The notes: generated from the sequence alone by a model not told the origin. DNA of 9,359 bases from RGIG4079 sp045576735 (GCA_045576735.1 JAZNGZ010000047.1:1-9359), one strand, 5' to 3'. Shown: positions 1-6,420, counted from the stretch's first letter. Program-made: numbers and translations.

Positions 1-1
1 A

Positions 2-40
2 TTGGCCATTAAATTTGGTGATAGATTTGAACTCATGTAA
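2..40 (+). CDS. Possible C-terminal end of a truncated upstream gene
   Basis: One frame entering from the left edge reads LAIKFGDRFELM and stops at a TAA at 38-40. A stop followed 20 nt later by a perfect hairpin (61-94) is the usual layout of a gene end. Only 12 residues are visible, so no family can be named. A second frame (from base 3) stays open through the palindrome to a TAA at 105-107, but a coding region running through a perfect palindrome is less likely. The neighbouring sequence is needed to decide. Confidence 0.35.
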   Translation: MAIKFGDRFELM

Positions 41-45
41 CTTTG
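14..45 (+). promoter_or_regulatory. Candidate Bacteroidales promoter (TTTG-N20-TAACTTTG)
   Basis: TTTG at 14-17 is separated by 20 nt from TAACTTTG at 38-45, an exact match to the Bacteroidales -33/-7 consensus and the same arrangement as the first rRNA promoter at 8646-8677. Transcription would start near base 52, just before the palindrome at 61-94. The elements overlap a probable gene end, so the match may be chance. If real, it is the best visible promoter for the operon beginning at 218. Confidence 0.4.
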
Positions 46-60
46 CAATCCGAAAGGCTC

Positions 61-94
61 CTCAGCAGGAAAACACGCGTGTTTTCCTGCTGAG
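61..94. terminator. Perfect 34-bp palindrome, probable terminator
   Basis: Bases 61-77 are exactly complementary to 78-94 with no spacer; the centre is ACGCGT. The RNA would form a stem of about 15 bp with a minimal tetraloop. It is followed by an AT-rich stretch (TATAATAAAATAAG) rather than a clean T-run. Its place after a probable stop codon at 38-40 suggests a terminator, possibly working in both directions. Confidence 0.6.
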
Positions 95-217
95 TATAAT
101 AAAATAAGAAACAGCCTTGACACAGTTCAATTTACACTACCAAATAACTTTTTATGTGATAGATTTTGTGATATATTGGAGCCTTTATGGAAAATTAATC
201 ATTAAAATGGAAAAGAT

Positions 218-502
218 ATGATGGATATGGATTTTGTTAATGACCCTATTGATACAGGGTTGATTTTTGACCCAAATGGGTTTCATGGATTAGCAATTAA
301 TGATTGGCTAAGTAATTTAGGTACTTCTTTTACCGATTGGGTTGATTCGTGGAGTTCTCATAGTGGATTTAGCAATGATGTGATTGTTGGTTTTCGGCTT
401 TATGCAAATCAACCCGTGGAAATTGATGCTAGAAATTTCGCAGCAGATGTATTAGCAAGACTTGAAGATAAAGGAGTTGTAAAGAAGGGAAATAAAGGAT
501 AG
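218..502 (+). CDS. Unrecognised 94-aa protein, first gene of a three-gene cassette
   Basis: I do not recognise this protein. It is 94 residues with no signal peptide and no clear membrane segment. The N-terminal half is acidic and rich in aromatic residues (Asp, Trp and Phe through about residue 58), followed by a short amphipathic helix-like stretch (residues 71-84) and a basic tail of Lys and Gly. In-frame ATGs at 218, 221 and 227 compete as start; none has a convincing ribosome binding site, which is normal in Bacteroidota. The next gene starts 31 nt after its stop, so the two are probably cotranscribed. It is AT-rich by eye compared with the dehydrogenase gene at 2959-4128. Its small size and position ahead of a larger unknown gene would fit a partner or accessory protein, but that is inference only. 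Confidence 0.6.
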   Translation: MMDMDFVNDPIDTGLIFDPNGFHGLAINDWLSNLGTSFTDWVDSWSSHSGFSNDVIVGFRLYANQPVEIDARNFAADVLARLEDKGVVKKGNKG

Positions 503-533
503 CTTAATAAAAAGAAATGTATTTGTTATAATT

Positions 534-1283
534 ATGGAAATAATCGCGAAACGAACTTTTTTAATTGACAGAAATAAGATTTCTATCAAGGATCTGAAGG
601 ATTCTTTGACTGAATGGTTAAATGTATCGGGTTTGAAGTTTGGGTGGGGAATGACTTATGTGGAAGTTGCGGCAGAAGATGCGAAGTTGACAAATCGATG
701 TTGCGTGTCATTTAATAAGTTAGGGGAAAGTGATGAATATAGTTGCAGTATAGTGTGCTTTGATCACGATATTACATCAATAAAAAATTCTCCATTAAGT
801 AAAGGGGGATTCAATTTCGCTCCAGACTCGAAAACAATCGCAAAATCAACAACATTTTTTAGTGGGTTGATGTCTGGTACAATGATTGCTCTCGCTATGG
901 CTAAGATGTTAATAACACCCGGAGGGAGTGTTTCCGATAAAAATGAGATTAGGATAAAAGAGGATGTTATCGCAAAGAAAATATATGACTTTTTGATAGA
1001 AAAGGATGTATTTGTGAAATGTCCAAAATGTGGAAGGATATTGTCAAAAATAACACAAATGGATTATCATGAAGATGATAAATCATGGCTTGAGTCAGCA
1101 GGAATGGCTGTGGCTGCTATTGCAATGATTGTTGGCACTGGTGGACATGGTGGAAATGGATATTGGGCTGAAACGAAAAGGACTCGTAATAATTACCGAA
1201 AATATAAATCTTACCCATGTGGGTGTGAGTGGACTGAACATATGGGTTTACAAGGGATAAATGTTTTTGGAAATGAATGGTAA
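534..1283 (+). CDS. Unrecognised 249-aa protein with split cysteine knuckles and two hydrophobic segments
   Basis: No family is recognised. Four parts are visible. Residues 1-80 form a mixed alpha/beta-looking N-terminal region with no signal peptide. Residues 107-127 are a hydrophobic, Gly/Met/Ala-rich segment able to cross a membrane. Residues 138-170 run into a CPKCG knuckle (Cys163, Cys166). Residues 187-204 are a second hydrophobic stretch ending in a Gly/His-rich turn (GTGGHGG), followed by a basic region and a CGC motif (Cys229, Cys231). The four cysteines resemble a zinc ribbon whose halves are about 62 residues apart, with the second hydrophobic segment between them. The start at 534 is the first ATG of the frame after the previous stop. 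The following gene starts 12 nt after this stop, indicating one transcript. It may be a membrane-associated zinc protein; the function is unknown. Confidence 0.7.
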   Translation: MEIIAKRTFLIDRNKISIKDLKDSLTEWLNVSGLKFGWGMTYVEVAAEDAKLTNRCCVSFNKLGESDEYSCSIVCFDHDITSIKNSPLSKGGFNFAPDSKTIAKSTTFFSGLMSGTMIALAMAKMLITPGGSVSDKNEIRIKEDVIAKKIYDFLIEKDVFVKCPKCGRILSKITQMDYHEDDKSWLESAGMAVAAIAMIVGTGGHGGNGYWAETKRTRNNYRKYKSYPCGCEWTEHMGLQGINVFGNEW

Positions 1284-1295
1284 ATAATTTTGCAT

Positions 1296-1709
1296 ATGGA
1301 ACTGCGGATTGGATATGAAGAGGCGGCGGGGTTGATTGCTAAGGCGGTTAACTATGAAGTGGCGTTAAAGCGGGTCGCTGATGATGAGATTGGAGTTGCT
1401 GCGAAGGTAAAGGTTATGTTTGTTTCGAAATGGGTGAATGTAAACCTCAAAGTAGAACGAATTTATGGTACTGATATCGTTTGCTCATATTCCGGTGGCT
1501 TTGGAGTTAGTGCCTTGATAAAGGGTGCGTTGACATTTCTTAAAGGTTATTTCCCCGAAGTGGTGGAAATGATAGATATGAATGATGATGGCCGATTGGT
1601 GTTGCATCTTGCTAAAATGAAACAGTTGCAGAAGGCTTTAGATGTTATAACGATAAAAGGCCTGTCGTTCTCTCCAGAATCGATTATTGTTTCTTTTAAT
1701 ATGAAATAA
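1296..1709 (+). CDS. Unrecognised 137-aa protein, last gene of the cassette
   Basis: I do not recognise this protein. The ATG at 1296 is the likely start; a TTG two codons upstream (1290) keeps the frame but is less probable. The product has a helical N-terminus (about residues 5-25), then alternating hydrophobic residues typical of beta strands (about 33-70), a central segment with SGGFG, an acidic DMNDDG turn near residue 97, and a final strand-rich stretch ending in IIVSFN. There is no signal peptide or membrane helix and only one Cys. The pattern would suit a small cytoplasmic beta-barrel or sandwich protein, but this is shape reasoning only. It follows the 249-aa gene by 12 nt and is closed by a long hairpin, marking the end of the operon. 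Confidence 0.65.
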   Translation: MELRIGYEEAAGLIAKAVNYEVALKRVADDEIGVAAKVKVMFVSKWVNVNLKVERIYGTDIVCSYSGGFGVSALIKGALTFLKGYFPEVVEMIDMNDDGRLVLHLAKMKQLQKALDVITIKGLSFSPESIIVSFNMK

Positions 1710-1733
1710 ACGAATAAACGATATAAGAGTTTG

Positions 1734-1776
1734 ATGAAATTTGCCTCTTCAATAATATTGGGGAGGCAAATTTCAT
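1734..1776 (+). terminator. Long hairpin terminating the three-gene cassette
   Basis: Bases 1734-1747 (ATGAAATTTGCCTC) pair perfectly with 1763-1776. The loop can fold further, 1748-1753 with 1757-1762 using two G-T pairs, leaving a 3-nt loop. It begins 24 nt after the stop of the last cassette gene. A T-run does not follow at once, so it may act as a terminator or as an mRNA-end stabiliser. Confidence 0.6.
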
Positions 1777-1809
1777 TTGTGGGATTGATGAGAATAGATT
1801 TTTTTTTTG

Positions 1810-1817
1810 TAAATTTG
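1810..1817 (+). promoter_or_regulatory. Promoter -7 element for the TPR/alcohol dehydrogenase unit
   Basis: TAAATTTG matches the Bacteroidales -7 consensus TAnnTTTG and is followed by C, as in the other promoters here. A nine- to ten-base T-run lies directly upstream. The -33 element is weak (TTGA at 1785-1788, 21 nt away). Transcription would start around 1823, leaving a leader of about 25 nt before the ATG at 1850. Confidence 0.55.
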
Positions 1818-1849
1818 CGAATAGAGTAATAATTTAAATTGTTTTTATC

Positions 1850-2950
1850 ATGAAAAAGAGTTTTGTAGCTTTGGTTTTATTTGTAGTAGGGGTGATGGCT
1901 AATGTGGTTGTTGCTCAGAGTCAGCCTTCTACCGATATGGGTAAGCATATTAAAAAGGAAGTGCAATATGCTATATTGTTGATGGATAATGGCATGGTTA
2001 AGCAATCGATTCATTTCCTTGATAGTATGAATGTGGTTCACCCCGATAATTTCTTAGTTATGTTTGAGCTGGGTTATGCTCATCTTCTCGATAAAAATTA
2101 TGAAAAATCGCTGAATATTTATAAATATATGTGCGACAATCTCCCCGATGCAGACGCACAAGCTTATCAAATGTTAGGAAATCTTTATGATTATAACGGA
2201 AATCGAGAAAAAGCAATTGAAGCGTATAAAAAGGGGATTGAGAAATTCCCTAATTCGGGAATGATATATTGTGAATTGGGAATTATGTCGTTATATGAGA
2301 ATGATTTTAACGCTGCTCTTGATTATTTCGAAACGGGTATTATGGTCGAACCGACTTATTCTCCCAATTATTATCGTGCATCGCAATTGTTGATGGATAG
2401 TAATCAGAAATCGTGGGGTATGATTTATGCCGAAACGATGGCAAATCTCCCTTCTCGCGAAGGGCGCAAGGCGGAAGTGATAAAAAAAATGACAGATGTA
2501 ATAAATGAAAAAATTACATGTGAGAATGATTCAATTCGGGTGTCATTTAATGAGTATAATGTGGTTGATACTTATGCCGATGTTGTTGCCACTCTATATG
2601 AGTTGGGATTTTTTAAGGCTGCCACGATAAAAAAACAAGGCGAAAAGTTTTCGATAAATGATTTGATAGAATTACGTTCGGGGTTATTTGAGTTGGTGCC
2701 TACTTTGGGAAAAGATGTTTACTTGTTTGATTTCTTTGCCCGACTTAAAGAGACCGGACATTGGGAGGCGTATAATTATTGGTTGTTCTATGAGGTAAAT
2801 AAAGAAGAGGCCGATGCTTGGTTGTCTGAAAATTACGACAAGTTGGAGGCTTTGTCTGCTTGGCTTGATGACAATCCTTTTGAGTTGACCGATAAGAATA
2901 GTGTGTCGCGTCGTAAACTTTTATATGGAGCGAATGATAAACAAAAATAA
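1850..2950 (+). CDS. Exported tetratricopeptide-repeat (TPR) protein
   Basis: The 366-residue product begins with a typical Sec signal peptide: MKK, then a hydrophobic core (residues 5-21), and a likely signal peptidase I cut after VVA (residue 22), so it should reach the periplasm. No lipobox Cys is present. Residues about 35-171 form three or four TPR units, recognisable by repeated A/G-Y and A-Y/F pairs and closing Pro residues (for example the unit near 104-137 with LGNLYDYNGNREKAIEAYKK). TPR domains are protein-binding scaffolds, so the partner rather than the chemistry defines its role. The C-terminal half (about 200-366) has no recognised motif and is rich in aromatic and acidic residues, perhaps helical. 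It precedes the alcohol dehydrogenase gene by 8 nt, so the two are probably cotranscribed although one acts outside the cytoplasm. Confidence 0.85.
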   Translation: MKKSFVALVLFVVGVMANVVVAQSQPSTDMGKHIKKEVQYAILLMDNGMVKQSIHFLDSMNVVHPDNFLVMFELGYAHLLDKNYEKSLNIYKYMCDNLPDADAQAYQMLGNLYDYNGNREKAIEAYKKGIEKFPNSGMIYCELGIMSLYENDFNAALDYFETGIMVEPTYSPNYYRASQLLMDSNQKSWGMIYAETMANLPSREGRKAEVIKKMTDVINEKITCENDSIRVSFNEYNVVDTYADVVATLYELGFFKAATIKKQGEKFSINDLIELRSGLFELVPTLGKDVYLFDFFARLKETGHWEAYNYWLFYEVNKEEADAWLSENYDKLEALSAWLDDNPFELTDKNSVSRRKLLYGANDKQK

Positions 2951-2958
2951 ATATAGCT

Positions 2959-4128
2959 ATGAATGATTTTAATTATTATACCCCCACGCGATATGTGTTT
3001 GGACGTGGGGTAGAGGAGCAAACCGGTGAGTTGACCCGATGGATGGGTTGCGATAATGTGTTACTCGTTTATGGTGGCGGCTCAGTGGTGCGGAGTGGCT
3101 TGCTCGACAGAGTGAAAACTTCGCTCGATGCAGCCGGTGTGAAATATCTTGAACTTGGTGGAGTGCAACCCAATCCTACCGATGATCGAGTGTATGAAGG
3201 TATTGAGATATGTCGTCGCGAAAAACTCTCGGGGCTTGTTGCTGTAGGTGGCGGTTCGGCAATTGATACAGCCAAAGCTATTGCGTGCGGAGTGCCTTAT
3301 GAGGGGGATTTTTGGGATTTCTATGCGGGAAAGAAAGTTGTAGAGGAGGCATTGCCTGTTGGGGTAGTGCTTACAATTCCAGCTGCCGGCAGTGAAGGCT
3401 CGGGTAATTCGGTGATAACAAAGCTCGATGGAATGCACAAGATAAGCCTACGCACCGATAGCGCTTTGCGACCTAAATTTGCGGTGATGAATCCGGAATT
3501 GACATTCACACTTCCTCCATATCAAACAGCAAGTGGCATTGCCGATATGATGGCGCATATTTTTGAACGTTACTTTACTAATACACCCGAAACCGAAGTT
3601 ACCGACCGTGTGGCAGAGGGAGTGTTGAAAGCGATAATAACAGAGACTCCACGAGTGATGGCTGAACCTGAAAATTATGATGCCCGAGCAAACATAATGT
3701 GGTGTGGCACATTGGCTCATAATGGTATTTGTGGCACCGGCCGACAAGAGGATTGGGTGTCGCATTTCATGGAGCATGAATTGAGTGCCGTGTATGGCGT
3801 TACTCATGGCGCAGGATTGGCTGTAATAACTCCGGCATGGATGACGTTTATGGCAACGCACAATCCCAAGAAAGGTGCACAATTTGCTCGAAGAGTTTTT
3901 GACGTGGTGAACGATGATGACACTCAAGCGGCACTCGAAGGAATCGCTTTGTTGAGAAAATTCTATGCGTCGTTGGATTTGCCAACCAACTTGGCTCAGT
4001 TGGGCATAGAAAATCCCGATTTTGATTTGCTCGTTAAAAAACTTCACGAAAACAAAGGTGATGTAATAGGTGGTTACTATCGTCTCACTTCAAAAGAAAC
4101 AATGGAAATTTATCACCTCGCACAATAG
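2959..4128 (+). CDS. Iron-type (group III) NAD(P)H-dependent alcohol/aldehyde dehydrogenase, YqhD/Bdh-like
   Basis: This is a 389-residue member of the metal-dependent alcohol dehydrogenase family closest in layout to E. coli YqhD and clostridial butanol dehydrogenases. These cytosolic enzymes reduce aldehydes to alcohols, in detoxification or fermentation. The N-terminal cofactor domain shows GGGS (39-42) followed by GGGSAID (97-103), the nucleotide-binding region. Four metal ligands are present: Asp196, His200, His269 and His283, each two residues later than the YqhD ligands as I recall them. The GGGS after the first strand is also found in NADPH-preferring YqhD. The length is normal and there is no frameshift. 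It lies 8 nt after the TPR gene and ends before a 40-bp palindrome. The natural substrate cannot be read from sequence; small aldehydes are likely. Confidence 0.92.
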   Translation: MNDFNYYTPTRYVFGRGVEEQTGELTRWMGCDNVLLVYGGGSVVRSGLLDRVKTSLDAAGVKYLELGGVQPNPTDDRVYEGIEICRREKLSGLVAVGGGSAIDTAKAIACGVPYEGDFWDFYAGKKVVEEALPVGVVLTIPAAGSEGSGNSVITKLDGMHKISLRTDSALRPKFAVMNPELTFTLPPYQTASGIADMMAHIFERYFTNTPETEVTDRVAEGVLKAIITETPRVMAEPENYDARANIMWCGTLAHNGICGTGRQEDWVSHFMEHELSAVYGVTHGAGLAVITPAWMTFMATHNPKKGAQFARRVFDVVNDDDTQAALEGIALLRKFYASLDLPTNLAQLGIENPDFDLLVKKLHENKGDVIGGYYRLTSKETMEIYHLAQ

Positions 4129-4148
4129 TGATAAACGAGATAGCAATA

Positions 4149-4188
4149 AACACGAGAGAGAACCTGAATTCAGGTTCTCTCTCGTGTT
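4149..4188. terminator. Perfect 40-bp palindrome between convergent genes, bidirectional terminator
   Basis: Bases 4149-4168 are exactly complementary to 4169-4188, with GAATTC at the centre and no spacer. It starts 20 nt after the dehydrogenase stop and ends 19 nt before the nitroreductase stop on the other strand, so it can end transcripts from both sides. The flanks are AT-rich without a long T-run on either strand. Confidence 0.8.
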
Positions 4189-4207
4189 ATAATGTGAATA
4201 ACAATTC

Positions 4208-4954
4208 TTATTTTACGGCATCAAATCCTTGATTTCGCAATGCTTCGAGCATTTCATAATTCATGGCTTCACGATAATAGTCGACGATGTGTGAAGCCCA
4301 ATCGTTATCCGATGTAGTACCACTGCGAGAGGCGTTGTATTGTGTTATGCGGTTGTCATAGTCGAGGAGCTCGGGAGTCATATCGTCGGTGCGATAGTGG
4401 TTGTGGTGAATAACCAACTCCTTGCTTTGTTTAGGCTTGAGGTCGTTTGTTTCGCGAGGTACGCCAATGGCAAGGCCGCACACAGCAAACACCCCTTGTG
4501 GCAGTTTGAGCAATTCTGCTATTTGAGCAGGCGCGGCAGTGCGAGCATATCCAATGCAGCATGTGCCGAGTCCACACGATTCGGCTGCTACCACGGCGCT
4601 CATCATAGCGATAGAAGCGTCGATGATGCCCACCATCACTCCGTCCATTGTTTTTGGAAATTCGGGCATATCGATATTTTTTGCTTTGGCTATGGTTGTG
4701 ATTTTGTTGTAGTCGGCGCAAAACAAAAGAAAACGATTACACGTTTTTATCTGTTTTTGGTTCGTAAGTTCATATAACTTTATTTTTGTTTCTTGGTCGG
4801 AAATGTCTATAACAGAAAACTGTTGTCCGTTATAGCTTGTTGGAGAATTACGAATTGCTGCATAAATTAGATTTAAGTGATTGCTTGAAATGTGTTCTCT
4901 TTCGTAGCGACGAGTGCTACGGCGTTCTAATAGGGTTTCTTTAACGGATTTCAT
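4208..4954 (-). CDS. Nitroreductase-family FMN-dependent NAD(P)H oxidoreductase, NfsA/FRP-like
   Basis: The 248-residue product belongs to the nitroreductase superfamily, flavoenzymes that use FMN and NAD(P)H to reduce nitro compounds, quinones or free flavin. Visible hallmarks are the N-terminal ERRSTRRYE (residues 10-18; the R-S-x-R contacts FMN phosphate), SPTSYNGQQ (37-45), the helix with ASIAMMSAVVAAESCGLGTC (113-132), a CGLAIGVP segment (159-166), and KPKQSKELVIHHNHYR (173-188), which resembles the C-terminal NfsA/FRP flavin-binding region. I chose the ATG at 4954 because family members start a few residues before the R-R-S motif. An ATG at 5044 would add 30 hydrophobic residues with no family counterpart. 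A promoter lies at 5106-5136 on the same strand. Substrate unknown. Confidence 0.88.
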   Translation of the reverse strand: MKSVKETLLERRSTRRYEREHISSNHLNLIYAAIRNSPTSYNGQQFSVIDISDQETKIKLYELTNQKQIKTCNRFLLFCADYNKITTIAKAKNIDMPEFPKTMDGVMVGIIDASIAMMSAVVAAESCGLGTCCIGYARTAAPAQIAELLKLPQGVFAVCGLAIGVPRETNDLKPKQSKELVIHHNHYRTDDMTPELLDYDNRITQYNASRSGTTSDNDWASHIVDYYREAMNYEMLEALRNQGFDAVK

Positions 4955-5047
4955 GTTGATTTGGTTTAGTTTGGTTAATTGAATTGTAAAATATTGGGTC
5001 ACTATAATTATAACGTATAAAAGAGGAATTTGTTGAGTGAACAAAGC

Positions 5048-5076
5048 AAAAAAAGAGAACAGAATCCCTCTTTTTT
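5048..5076 (-). terminator. AT-rich terminator-like hairpin in the nitroreductase leader
   Basis: AAAAAAGAG (5049-5057) can pair with CTCTTTTTT (5068-5076) around a 10-nt loop. Read on the minus strand it gives a weak stem ending in a run of seven T. It lies between the promoter at 5106 and the start at 4954, so it could attenuate this gene, or end transcripts arriving from the glycosyltransferase. The stem has only two G-C pairs, so its strength is doubtful. Confidence 0.3.
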
Positions 5077-5105
5077 AGTTAATTAGTGTTATTGCTATTG
5101 CTTTG

Positions 5106-5136
5106 CAAATTTAACTATATGAGTGTTCCCGTCAAT
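5106..5136 (-). promoter_or_regulatory. Promoter for the nitroreductase gene
   Basis: On the minus strand, ATTG (5136-5133) is separated by 19 nt from TAAATTTG (5113-5106), a near-perfect Bacteroidales promoter, again with C after TTTG. The start of transcription would be near 5099, giving a leader of about 145 nt before the ATG at 4954. Confidence 0.6.
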
Positions 5137-5262
5137 ATCAACCACTATCACCATATATACGCCATAGACAACCGATTAGATGCTCTCAATAGCGCATTAA
5201 TATTGAATAGATATTTATTGATAATACCATCGAGAATGATGACTGAAATATTAACAATTTTA

Positions 5263-6420
5263 TCAACGTTGGCGTTTTGGTGATATAATTATTGAGTTTC
5301 GGCTTGAAAAGATGTGGAAATATCGATTTTGTTTATGGTATTCTTGAATTGTGTTGATTATGGTTTGGTAATTCATTTCTCGATCATCTAGAATGATGTT
5401 GGCGCATTTTTTTAATGCTGCAATATCTTTAATGGTTTGAACTTTAAATATGTTATTGCTTGAGAAACCTTCTGCTTCAAGAAGCTCAATTATATTGTTG
5501 GGGCGGCGACTCACGATATATGTATCGCAAGCTTTCGCTTTTCGTTTGAATAACGATGTGAAAGGGTTTAGGATTTTGGTTTTTATTACGCTAATGCACA
5601 TTCTAAATATAATGGCGGCTTTTACCACAATTTTATTTATCCAAGAACTACGAGGGTAGTGCTTGCGATAGAAAATATGCATTGCTTCGTAGAATATTTT
5701 TACATAATTGAGCGATTCGGTTTTAGTGCATTCGCCCTTGTAGTGAATTATTGGTATAGGAAGATAGTAATTTACCATGCCATCGGTTATCATGCGATAG
5801 GATAAATCCATGTCTTCACCATACATGAAAAAGTCTTCGTCAAAACCGCCTACTTTTTTTGTCAATTCACTGCGAAGAAGCATAAATGCTCCAGCCAATA
5901 CTGGGACTTCATGAGGGTTATCTTCGTGTAGATAACGAAGGTGGTAGCGTGCAAATACTCGCGATTTTGGAAAGATTGACGAAAGCCCGAATAATTTGCA
6001 AAAAGAATTCCAAGTAGAAGGGAACGAACGTTTTGATTCGGGGAGGAATTGTCCGTTGCCATCAATCATTTTCACTCCCACAGCTCCACATTCAGGATGC
6101 TCGTCCATCCATTTCACGGCATCTTTTAAGGTGTCGCTGCCAATAATAGTGTCGGGGTTGAGAACAAGAATGAATTCGGTGTCGGCCAATTCAAAGCCTT
6201 GATTGTTGGCTCGTGCAAAACCTACATTTTCTTTGTTACGAATAAACGTTACCGAAGGGAATCGTTCTTCAAGAAAGTCAATACTATCGTCGCCCGAGTT
6301 ATTATCAATGACAATAGTGCGCCCATCTACCTCTGTATATGCTTCTTCAACAGATAGAAGGGTCTGCTCTAAAAAAAATTTAAGTCGGTAATTGACAATA
6401 ACTGTTGTTACGCGTTTCAT
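5263..6420 (-). CDS. Family 2 glycosyltransferase (WbbL/rhamnosyltransferase-like) with extra C-terminal region
   Basis: The 385-residue protein has a GT-A fold catalytic domain in about residues 1-260. It transfers a sugar from a nucleotide donor to a growing surface glycan at the inner face of the cytoplasmic membrane. Motifs: VIVNYR (7-12), VIDNNSGDDS (37-46), NVGFARANNQG (65-75), the metal-binding LNPDT (87-91, in the DXD position), LAGAFML (175-181) and GGFDEDFFMYGEDMDL (191-206), whose Glu-Asp pair (202-203) supplies the catalytic base. Residues about 263-283 are hydrophobic and basic and may touch the membrane. Residues about 298-385 form an added region with alternating strands and helices. 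It starts 69 nt after the yraN stop with no clear terminator or promoter between, so cotranscription is likely. Donor sugar and acceptor cannot be told. Confidence 0.88.
   Translation of the reverse strand: MKRVTTVIVNYRLKFFLEQTLLSVEEAYTEVDGRTIVIDNNSGDDSIDFLEERFPSVTFIRNKENVGFARANNQGFELADTEFILVLNPDTIIGSDTLKDAVKWMDEHPECGAVGVKMIDGNGQFLPESKRSFPSTWNSFCKLFGLSSIFPKSRVFARYHLRYLHEDNPHEVPVLAGAFMLLRSELTKKVGGFDEDFFMYGEDMDLSYRMITDGMVNYYLPIPIIHYKGECTKTESLNYVKIFYEAMHIFYRKHYPRSSWINKIVVKAAIIFRMCISVIKTKILNPFTSLFKRKAKACDTYIVSRRPNNIIELLEAEGFSSNNIFKVQTIKDIAALKKCANIILDDREMNYQTIINTIQEYHKQNRYFHIFSSRNSIIISPKRQR

Larger units (their letters stand above)
4955..5262. other. 308-bp intergenic stretch: nitroreductase promoter and leader
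   Basis: This gap holds the minus-strand nitroreductase promoter (5106-5136), its ~145-nt leader, and an AT-rich hairpin (5048-5076). The part from 5137 to 5262, just after the glycosyltransferase stop, shows no clear terminator or other motif. A 65-codon + strand frame (5086-5283) overlaps the glycosyltransferase end and does not look like a gene. Confidence 0.6.

Noticed and set aside
1290..1295. TTG start two codons upstream of the 137-aa gene
   Set aside because: An ATG follows at 1296, and TTG starts are uncommon in Bacteroidota.
3069..4047. Several long minus-strand open frames (for example 3448-4047, 199 codons) inside the dehydrogenase gene
   Set aside because: They lie wholly opposite a gene with full family motifs and metal ligands; their translations are Cys/His/Ser-rich with no recognisable motif, typical of antisense shadows.
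4340..4777. A 145-codon + strand frame and a 96-codon minus frame within the nitroreductase gene
   Set aside because: The nitroreductase frame carries continuous family motifs throughout; the others have odd compositions and no motif.
4955..5044. A 30-residue hydrophobic N-terminal extension of the nitroreductase
   Set aside because: Family members begin just before the R-R-S-x-R motif and are cytosolic; the ATG at 4954 fits this, though the predicted transcript does include 5044.
5086..5283. A 65-codon + strand frame in the gap after the glycosyltransferase
   Set aside because: It overlaps the end of the glycosyltransferase and the nitroreductase promoter, has no promoter of its own, and resembles no protein known to me.
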